In this document: positions 12,301 through 20,132 of the stretch, piece after piece | How positions within the stretch are numbered: position 1 is the first letter of the stretch | How the letters are laid out: each line of letters begins with the position of its first letter | DNA from: Brachypodium distachyon | Taxonomy: Eukaryota; Streptophyta; Magnoliopsida; Poales; Poaceae | Reading direction: 5' to 3' | DNA: 64,000 nucleotides | Assembly: GCF_000005505.3 (NCBI RefSeq) | Contig: NC_016132.3 | Location: forward strand, 10,540,001-10,604,000 | Translations under genes and position numbers: made by a program | Notes under the pieces: model-generated | The model's input: the letters and a program-made list of their open reading frames with translations, nothing else | Told to the model about the DNA's origin: nothing | Database searches by the model: none

Positions 12301-13082
12301 GGGGTTGTGAGTGTAATAGTCCTCTTGACACAATCTATAAGTCTTTCATACTTGGCTAACCAATCCATTCCTAGGATCACATCCAAGCCTTTTGATCCTA
12401 ACACTATCAGGTCTGTGGGGAAATTGTGTTTTCCAATTTCTAATGTCAGCATTCGGCATTTACAAGCCGTCATCATCCCTCCCCCAGGTGACTTCACCTT
12501 CATAGGGTTCACTAAGGTACTAGTGGTTAACCCATTCTTATGCACAAAACTCCTTGAGATAAAAGAATGCGATGCACCGGTATCAAATAGTACGAGTGCT
12601 TCAAAAGAATTTAGATGGAAGGTGCCGATTACGATACCTTGCTCCTCCGTGATTTCTTGCACGTTGACGTGGTTCACATTGCCCTTCTGAAATGGGTTTT
12701 GCTTTGCTCCAGCCTCATTGAACTTCTCGGGACAATCATTAGAGTTGTGTCCCATCTTGTGACACTTAAAGCATTGCACTTGGCTCAGATCTCTACCAGT
12801 GGTGCGGTTCTGCCTTGGGTTGCCTCGATTGTTCTGGCGACTGCCCTTGTTGTTGTTGATCCTTTGACGCTGGTGATGATGCTGGTACTGGTTATTCTGA
12901 TTAATGTTCCAGTTGTTGGTTATCTGCCAGGTTACCATTTGGAAAAGTTGAGTCTGAGCTGCCAACAGAGTCTGCACGGTCACTGCATTGTCGTTTTCTC
13001 CCTCATGGTTGTCACTGTTGTTGATGGTATGGCTATTGTTGTTGGGGACACGTCTTGGAGGCAACTTTTTAGGATAGCATAG
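9310..13082 (-). pseudogene. Element C gag-pol polyprotein, broken at its 3' end
   Basis: A 997-residue open frame (13064-10071) encodes a Gag remnant with a CCHC knuckle ([14 protein letters not shown], about 12767-12726), protease ([12 protein letters not shown]), RT ([12 protein letters not shown]), RNase H ([33 protein letters not shown]), H2C2 zinc finger, and an integrase core with [10 protein letters not shown]. The Gag capsid domain is missing: the frame goes from about 60 N-terminal residues straight to the Asn/Gln/His-rich knuckle region. A stop at 10071 in place of Glu, a frameshift near 9690, and a TGA in place of Trp at 9389-9391 inside the chromodomain kill the product. The start is uncertain; no good ATG lies in frame (TTG at 13064). 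Confidence 0.92.
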
Positions 13083-13397
13083 ATGAGAAATAGATAGACA
13101 GGGTCTAAGGGAAAACTAAGCCCCACAACACAGGCAAAACAACAGTTCAAACACAAATATAACACAAGCATGACAATTCAATCATGAACAAGTCAACTGT
13201 AAAGCAAGCAAAAACATTCACTAGGATTTTAACATCCAAAACAAATAGTTCACAAGACATAACAGCCTAAGACACAAGTAAAGAGTTGCAAGTAAAAACA
13301 CGGATCTACATTGCCATACCACAACGACGGCATGGTCAATGACTAACACGATAACGAATATAGTATAAAAAATAGTCTGGTGGGCTCTAAGATGGAA
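13083..13397 (-). other. Element C spacer between extra ORF and gag
   Basis: About 315 bp, A-rich on the + strand, without a credible ORF. It probably served as leader between the upstream ORF and gag. I see no splice site I would rely on. Confidence 0.5.
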
Positions 13398-14276
13398 CTA
13401 AGGAAGTGAAAGGAAGTTGGCATTCCCGAAGTTCCTCGCCTTGGAACGGGTGCGGGTGGCAGGTGTGTCCATCTCGTGGACCTCCTGGGGCTCCTCCTCG
13501 GTTGGCACTCCCTCCTGAGGTTCCACCTCCTGATCCTGCGGTGGAGGTGGGGTCTGAACAGGTGCCGGTGCGGCAGCTGGTGCGGCTGCGGCGGCGGCTG
13601 CGGCTTCGATGAAAGCCTTAAACTGCTCGCAGTAGTAACGGGCTTGGTCCCTCTCATACATCAGCTGCTCTATGGCTCCTCCCATGTTGAGGACAGCGTT
13701 CTCCAACACGGTCTTGTCCTCCTGTAGCTGGGCATTCTCCACCAGTAGATTACCGGCTTGTTCCTCGGCTAGGTCGGCCCTGGTCATTTCCTCACCGAGG
13801 CAGGTCTCTAGATTCTCGGTGTTCTTCTCCATGCTCTCAAACTGGGCGGCCACCTCGGACACCTCCTGGTCGTCGGCTGCTGGCACGGCCTGGCACGTGT
13901 GGTTCCGCCTTCCAAAGAGACAGAAGGGGGAGTCCTCGGGAAACTCATGCCGATAGTCTCGGCACACCTGCGCGAAGGCGCACTGCATGGCGAACTGAAG
14001 GCCCTGCTCGAAGGTGGGGTAGCGGGCGATGAAAGTAATATCCGGAGTCGCTGGCGCAATCTCACGCCCGCGGATCTTCGCCTCAATCTCCCACCGTGGC
14101 TGCCATCCTTCTGGCATGGCGGGCTCGACTCGGCCTCTGAAACTAGGAGGTGGCAGGTCGAGGAACGCACACAGTGCCGCCAAATGGGCACTGAACAACT
14201 GCTCGTCGTCGGTGGAGGGGTAGTAGACTCGGGTGAACGGCGGTACGTTGCCAAAGGGTGGTGGTGGGCTTTCCAT
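13398..14276 (-). CDS. Element C extra ORF upstream of gag (orf0-like), intact
   Basis: A true ATG start at 14276 and 292 codons without interruption. The N-terminal 125 residues are mixed alpha/beta and end with conserved-looking Cys (FPEDSPFCLFGRRNHTCQ). Residues about 130-220 are a predicted coiled coil (LEENAQLQ-like heptads: NLLVENAQLQEDKTVLENAV). Then come an Ala/Pro/Gln run, an acidic PQEGVPTEEEPQEV stretch, and a basic RTRSKAR tail. It lies in sense orientation between primer site and gag. An extra ORF in this place has been described for some rice gypsy elements (RIRE3/RIRE8 type, from memory). Function unknown. It is the only uninterrupted coding region in C. Confidence 0.75.
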   Translation of the reverse strand: MESPPPPFGNVPPFTRVYYPSTDDEQLFSAHLAALCAFLDLPPPSFRGRVEPAMPEGWQPRWEIEAKIRGREIAPATPDITFIARYPTFEQGLQFAMQCAFAQVCRDYRHEFPEDSPFCLFGRRNHTCQAVPAADDQEVSEVAAQFESMEKNTENLETCLGEEMTRADLAEEQAGNLLVENAQLQEDKTVLENAVLNMGGAIEQLMYERDQARYYCEQFKAFIEAAAAAAAAPAAAPAPVQTPPPPQDQEVEPQEGVPTEEEPQEVHEMDTPATRTRSKARNFGNANFLSLP

Positions 14277-14730
14277 CTATAGAAAGCAAGAAGGAAAGGT
14301 AGGGAAGTATCAGTGACATGATCAAAAGGTCGGGTGTAAGTAGAATAAAAGGATAAATGTAGAAGGGTGGATGAAATGACAAGAATTATAATTAAAAGTG
14401 GAATTGCAAAGACAAAATTGGGTGCATGATGATATGTGCATAACATGACAACATGATTATAGTGGTAGTTGGTATAACAAAATAAATATGCATCTGCGGT
14501 GTAATAAAATAAACATGCATATGTGGTATAGCATAGTATTTGGTGTATATGTAAAATAAATCAACAAACATATCATGCATATGTAAGATATAAATGCAAT
14601 GATTTAGAAGAATAGGGATAAGGAGTAAAATATATATAAAGATCAGATAGGGATAAGAATTTCTCCTAAGCTTTGGTCTCATGGTTTAGTCTTATCCTAA
14701 TCCAAGCTACGGTCACGTTCCTACAGGCAA
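14277..14730 (-). other. Element C untranslated leader
   Basis: AT-rich leader between primer site and the extra ORF, with many short ATGCAT and ATATG repeats. No ORF worth naming. Confidence 0.5.
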
Positions 14731-14748
14731 CACATTGCTCTGATACCA
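14731..14748 (-). other. Element C primer-binding site (initiator tRNA-Met type)
   Basis: On the minus strand the bases two positions after the 5' LTR read TGGTATCAGAGCAATGTG. The first twelve match the complement of the 3' end of plant initiator methionine tRNA, the usual primer of this lineage. Confidence 0.9.
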
Positions 14749-14750
14749 TC

Positions 14751-16516
14751 TGTAACGACCGCCCCCGTATACGGGTTCGATCTATGTGCTTTAGTGCTAG
14801 TCCCTGGATCGACTCACTAGCACACACAGTTTCAAGATGTAATATCATAGAACAAAGGTCTCAATATTACAACGAATCATCCAGAATTTAAAAAGGTACT
14901 TACAACTCGCATAACCTCACGGGTTAGCTGGAAAGAAAACAACTGTTTAGCAGCGGAAAACGAAAGATACAAGGGCACATCTAAAGTAACATGCACACCA
15001 TAAACACAGCACTCAATACAAAATCATGCCATGATGCATATGCTATGATGATGCACAACAAAGGTTACTTCTAAAGTAAAAAGTTTTGTTTCTATTTTGA
15101 AAAGTTTTTCAAATGATTTGGACAGATTATACAACATCAAAGAGGTAATTAATATGCATGATACATGGATAGGGTTTAAAACAAAAGATTGTGCGGCTTT
15201 TGCAACATAGAACAATATTTAAACTTATATGCCATGATTATACACAAAATAATTTCTTTTCTGGTCCTAATGGACAGAGAACATGTTTAAATAATTTTAC
15301 AGCAAGATAACATGCTCAAAACTATTTTGAAACAATTCATTTGAAATTTAAACTCTATTCAACCAATCTGTAAATTGCTTCTGACTAAGTTGTTAAAAAC
15401 TGAAATTAAACAGTGCCAAAATATTCTACACGTTGTGACGATTCCAAGAAGGTGTGGAACACAATTTTTGGACAAACGGTTTGAAAGATATGAGGCTTTG
15501 AAGTTACAGGGGCTTTTCTGCAAAAGTGCATTATCCAATTCGGCCGAAATAAAATAAAACAAAAGCCTTGCCACGTGGCAGCGCGGGATTGGCCCGGGGC
15601 AAGGGTTTCGGCCGGCGGGGTTAGCTCGCCGGACGGCGGCGGCGGCGGGTGGCGCGGGCTGCGCGGAGGCGGGCGCGGGCGAGCGGCAGGGGCGGCGCGC
15701 GCGGGGCGGAAGCTCACCGGAACGATGGCAAAACGCGAAGAACGACGACGTTCGTGAAGAACTTCGGCGAGAAATTAAATCCCAACCGATGCGAAATTGG
15801 GCGAGTGGTTTGGGGGAATTGGTAGAGGAGTTCGGGGGCTTCGATATGACGCGCGGGGTTTCGGATTTGGTGGTTCGTGCGCGAAGAAATCGGAACGGAA
15901 TCGTGGGCAGTTCGCGGGGCGTGCGCTGCGTGGACTCCGGAGGAGACAGTTGGAGAAGATGACGTGCGGGGTCCACCGGTCAGTGAGGGTGGCCGGCCGG
16001 TTCGGTTCGATCCGGTCCGGTCCGGTTTGACCGGTTCGGTCCGGTTTTTCCTTTTCTTTTATCTATTTTCTGATTTTGAACCTCAAAATTGATTCGGAGC
16101 TCCAAATCACTCCAAATAAAATGCAACAAAAATTTTAAAATCATATTTTCATATGATCTAACTTTTGGAACAAGAATTTCCTCAAAATAAAATATTTAAA
16201 AAATACATTTGCCTATAAAATGGCTTTTGGGCCCCTTAGGCTATCGAAACAAATTATTTTTCAAAATACTTTCAAAAGCGAATTATGGGATAGCTCTATA
16301 TATGCATTAAATCCCTTTTTACCACAATACCCTCATGGGTTAAAATGCAAATACTCAAAAGCAAGATCAACGACCAAAATCAAATAAAGGCGTTTGAGCA
16401 AAATGGTTTTCTTTTCTGGGCAAAATCTTGGGTTTTGAAAGTGATCGAATGCAATGGTGACATGATGCTCATGATATGCAATGCATATGAAGAGTTTTGG
16501 AAATTGGGATGTTACA
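14751..16516 (-). repeat. Element C 5' LTR (right copy)
   Basis: 1,766 bp, TGTAAC to GTTACA, sharing both ends with 6433-9263. Compared with that copy it lacks about 1,270 bp (joined near 14986) and part of the GC-rich core, but retains about 480 bp with GGTCCGGT repeats (15980-16040) and an AT-rich block up to 16460. Confidence 0.92.
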
Positions 16517-16521
16517 GCGGA

Positions 16522-17749
16522 AGAGGTCGCCCGCTACTTGAAAAGGGAGGCTCTTCCGGAAGATGACATCGCTGCGGAACGAGTAGCGCGGCAAGCCAAG
16601 ATGTACACCGTGCTGGATGGGAACCTCTACCGCAGGCGTGCGAACGGTGTCAAGCTCATCTGCGTGCCGCAAGATGAAGGGCGCGCACTGTTGGAGGAGA
16701 TACACCGAGGCACGTGTTCACACCATGTGGCCTCCCGGGCTTTAGCCGGCAAGGCGTTTCGGCACGGCTTCTACTGACCCACGGCCCTGGCTGACGCGGA
16801 GCGGCTGGTGAGGATGTGCGAAGCGTGCCAGTTCCATTCGAAGAAGAGCATCCAGCCGGCGCAGGCCCTACATGTCATCCCTTACTCGTGGCCGTTCGCG
16901 GTCTGGGGGCTAGACATCGTCGGCAAGGTACCGAGGGCGGTTGGCGGTTACGAATATTTGTTCGTGGCCACCGACAAGTTCTCCAAGTGGGTAGAGGTCG
17001 AACCGGTGTGGAAGGTGACCGCCCAAGCGGCCATCAAGTTCTTCAAGAGCATTGTGTGCCGATTTGCTGTGCCCAATAGCATCATCACCGACAACGGCAC
17101 GCAGTTCACAAGCGCAGCGTTCCAGACCTATTGCGAAGACATGGGCACTAAGCTGCGCTTCGCGTCCGTCGCTCATCCAAGGAGTAACGGGCAGGCGGAG
17201 CGAGCCAACGCAGAAGTGCTGCGGGGGCTCAAGACAAGAACCTTTGACAAGCTCAAAGGCCACGGGAAGCACTGGGTCGAAGAACTCCAGCCCGTGCCGT
17301 GGTCGATCAGGACCACACCTAGTCGGGCAACGGGCGAAACTCCTTTCGCCCTTGTCTACGGGGCAGAAGCGGTGCTGCCCCTCGAGCTCAAGCACGGATC
17401 TCCTCGGGTACGCGCGTACGGCAACACCATCCAACACGAGCAAAGGGTCGACGATCTAAACTTCATCGAAGAGCTTCGATGCGGGGCTGCTGTGCGAGCC
17501 GCGTGCTACCAGCAGAGACTCCGTCGTTATCACGATAGGCGAGTCCGTCCTCGGGGGCTCGAGAACGGAGACCTTATCCTGCGCCGGATACAAGGAACGA
17601 AGGCTGGGAACAAGTTGACTCCGAAATGGGAGGGGCCCTTCCGGGTAGTGCAGGTGACCATGCCAGGGGCTGTCCGGCTGGAAACCGAAGACGGCTTGCC
17701 GGTGCCCAATAGTTGGAATATTGAGCACTTGCGCAAGTTCTACTTGTGA
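16522..17749 (+). pseudogene. Element B integrase, one stop
   Basis: The B pol frame continues immediately right of element C: AEEVARYLKRE, VLDGNLYRRR, the H2C2 zinc finger (IHRGTCSHH, then MCEACQ at about 16815), then the catalytic core with GLDIVGK (Asp), ITDNGTQFTS (Asp, about 17083-17112) and NGQAERANAEV (Glu, about 17188-17220). The C-terminal region ends RLETEDGLPVPNSWNIEHLRKFYL before TGA at 17747-17749; there is no chromodomain, as expected for Tat elements. One internal TGA at about 16776-16778 replaces a conserved Trp (TGG to TGA). Otherwise the integrase is well preserved over about 410 codons. Confidence 0.9.
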
Positions 17750-18075
17750 AGCGGCGGAGCCCGACCCTCAGGTGATGCCGCCGATGCATACCTCTCGAAC
17801 TAGTGTAGCCGGGCAGCCCCGTGTGTAAACCACTAGTTATTGAGAATAAAGATAAGTGTTTCGCTCCTGAGCTTTGAATTCGCCTTGTTTATTTACATGT
17901 ACTTTCTTCTTCTGTCTCCTGCTTTAAGTGCACAAAAGTGTCTTTCCATACTTGGTTGTGAGCAGGAGGCCGCTGGAGCCTCGAAAACATAAAACTGTTA
18001 ACGGATCATTGCACTAAAAAGGCTACTCCTAGTAGAAGTGGTAGAATTAAACAAAGTATTTTCCGGCACGGAACA
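17750..18075 (+). other. Element B non-coding spacer after integrase
   Basis: No gene. A TTGAGAATAAAGATAAG stretch near 17840 resembles a plant polyadenylation signal context for the pol transcript, but that is only suggestive. Confidence 0.4.
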
Positions 18076-18183
18076 TGCAGTTGTCGGGCTTCCCGCAACG
18101 TGCATCACGGGACGTGCAGTTGCCGGGCTTCCCGCAACGTGCATCACGGGACGTGCAGTTGCCGGGCTCCCCGCAAGATGCAC
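18076..18183 (+). repeat. 39-bp tandem repeat, about 2.8 copies
   Basis: The unit begins TGCAGTTGCCGGGCTTCCCG and recurs at 18076, 18115 and 18154 with a period of exactly 39 bp. The first two copies differ at one base; the third is partial and more divergent. It lies in the spacer of element B. Confidence 0.9.
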
Positions 18184-18385
18184 CGTGCAGTCGCTGCGCC
18201 TGGGAAATGAAATGCTCAGATCCAAGTTTGGCATCGACCCCTTTGTGCTTGGGGGCTGGGAGGCAGAAGGAGTTTGTCCGTGTTGCTTTTTGTGTATTTT
18301 TGTGGATTTCAAAAATTTTGCAGTACCTCGGGCCTGGTAAGAATCTAACCTGCAGGAAAAGGATGGAATCTTGTACACTGTGATG

Positions 18386-18404
18386 CCCGTGGGTTTCCCA
18401 CGGG
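18386..18404. repeat. Short perfect hairpin
   Basis: CCCGTGGG and CCCACGGG separated by TTT, an 8-bp inverted repeat in the spacer of B, upstream of a TATA-like site. Confidence 0.7.
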
Positions 18405-18615
18405 TCACGGCATGCGCTGGCGCCTTGTGGTGCGGGACGACCGCAACACAAGGTACTCACCGCACTCCAAGGCTTCTGACTTGGGAGGGCACCGCCATGT
18501 GTACCGCAGCGGCTTGGCATGCGTGGTGGCGGAGACTGTACCGCATTTCAAGGGAGGGGTGCCACGGGTGCTGCGCGGATCCGTCGCGCGCGGTGGCAAA
18601 TCCCTCTCCCGCGCC

Positions 18616-18623
18616 TATAAAAG
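18616..18623 (+). promoter_or_regulatory. TATA-like box inside element B spacer
   Basis: TATAAAAG in a GC-rich context, with the same CCTATAAAAGGC symmetry as a typical core promoter, about 700 bp after the TATA-less spacer begins. No sense ORF follows; it precedes the hairpin repeats at 18686-19090. It could be a remnant of an older LTR. Confidence 0.35.
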
Positions 18624-18685
18624 GCACACCCCAGCCACGGAACAGCTTAGAGCGAAGCCGAGTGAGGGGCCATTAAGGCGGGCGG

Positions 18686-19124
18686 TGCCACGGAGGCGCG
18701 ATGGTGGTGCATTTCATCGGCGCCTAGCGCCGACGGGTGCACGGCCGTCGCGCCCTTGCCGCATCACCCTATCGAGCCCGCCCCGAGGGGCGTCGCAGAG
18801 GCACAGTGGTAGTGCATGCCATCAGCGTCCCACGCCGACGGGTGCACTGCCGCCGTGCTCCTGCCGCGCCTCCTCAAGCGGGTGGCTCCTGGGCGAGGGT
18901 TGCCGCGGAGGCACTGTGGGGGTGCATCCCATCAGCGTTCGGCACCGACGGGGTGCATTGCCGCAGTGCCCTTGCCCCATCCCTCCATAAGACACCTCCG
19001 CAAGGAGCAGGGGGCTGCCGCGGAGACACTATGGTAGTGCATGCCATCCGTGCCTTGCGCCGACGGATGCACTACCATAGTGTCCCGGCCGCATTCCCCT
19101 TGAGAGAGCCTAATTTCGGGCGCG
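18686..19124 (+). repeat. Degenerate tandem repeats, each with an inverted repeat
   Basis: Four units start near 18686, 18791, 18900 and 19015, spaced about 105-115 bp, each opening with GCCGCGGAGGCAC-like sequence. Each unit contains two facing copies of a GGTAGTGCAT/ATGCACTACC motif. In the last unit the inverted repeat is perfect over 18 bp (19025-19042 and 19067-19084). No ORF explains them, although the frame is open by chance over 18737-19885. Confidence 0.8.
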
Positions 19125-20132
19125 GGTCGTTGCGAGGACACTGTGATGGCGCCGGTGCCGGCGCCCGTCGCCCATTCCGGCCCATCACCGCGTCCTTGCC
19201 ACGGCTCCTGGGCAACGAGGGATGTTACACCCCTCAGGACGAGCTCCCCAGAAAAACCAGGTCCCCCCAGTTGCGGGGGCTGTCGTCGGGAGGCTATAAC
19301 TTCCTCGCCACCCGCGCCCGCCGCTCAGGGTGGGGTGCTGTTGGCGGCGAGGACGTTATAGCCGTCTTGCGGCCGCTCCCGGGGCGGAGTCCTCCTAGGC
19401 CAAGGTTCTTCCCTGAAGGCGAGGCTTGCTGCATGGGTGTGGTGGTAGCATCATCGTCGGCGGTTCCCGCTGGCGGCGATCCTGCCTCCGCGTTCCTGCC
19501 GCATCCCTCAGAAACAGATTTCCTTGAACAGGTACCCGGGGCAGGTCCCTACCAAGGCCGTGCTCCAGGTGCACCTTTCCGACAAGCGCCACGAGTCATC
19601 GATCTGAACGAAAAAGCTAAGTGCCTAAACGTGAACATTGAACTCGCTAAGAACTTTTCGAAATTGAGCACCGTCTCATTGGGTGTGGCCCCAGATCCTG
19701 CGCGTAGCCGGAGTGTTAGAAGGACACTTGCGGGGGGAGTGCGCTCCCCGTGTGTCTTCCCGGGTCCGTCCCGGAAGGGCACGGCTTGGAGTAGTTACCC
19801 TGCAAGTGGAGTGGCTCCCCGCTACCGCTTGGCCCCAGGTCGGCACCGCAGGTCCGTCCCGGGTCCCTGGTCTGGTCAAGGGTGAGGCACACGAGTCCCC
19901 TGCAACACAAGGCAAAACACGCAAAGGCTTGTAGGGCCGCCCCGCGGGACAGCACCGAGAACAAAGAACTAGAAAATGAACATGTTAAAAAACTTGATTG
20001 GCTAGGAGTCGAACGATTACATGGACTAATCAGAGAATAATTGTTCAAACAGAGTTGAACGCCACACTTGCAGGGAAAGCAAACAAAAGAAGATACATCA
20101 GGAAGCAGTAAAGCGGCTGGGGGCTGCGGCAA
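19125..20132 (+). other. Element B spacer before antisense gene
   Basis: About 1 kb of GC-rich, non-coding sequence. It would be the 3' region of the antisense gene. I found no second copy of it in the window. Confidence 0.4.

Larger units (their letters stand above)
6433..16516 (-). mobile_element. Element C: Tekay-like Ty3/gypsy element nested in B
   Basis: A complete LTR element on the minus strand, 10,084 bp. The ends read TGTAAC...GTTACA and it is flanked by a perfect 5-bp target duplication, GCGGA (6428-6432 and 16517-16521). Removing C with one GCGGA rejoins the B pol frame exactly (EIPPWA followed by EEVARYLKRE). In sense order: 5' LTR 16516-14751, primer site 14748-14731, extra ORF 14276-13398, gag-pol 13064 to about 9310, polypurine tract, 3' LTR 9263-6433. 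Gag-pol is broken, so C cannot move by itself. It belongs to the same family as the outer element A. Confidence 0.95.

Noticed and set aside
14731..14748. tRNA gene
   Set aside because: Only the primer-binding complement of tRNA-Met is present, not a tRNA; the same holds for 48285-48299.
18076..18183. CRISPR-like array
   Set aside because: The 39-bp units are directly adjacent without unique spacers, and the genome is a plant. It is a minisatellite.
18737..19885. 382-codon ORF in element B spacer
   Set aside because: Its sequence follows the tandem repeats, has no domain, and is stop-free because of high GC.
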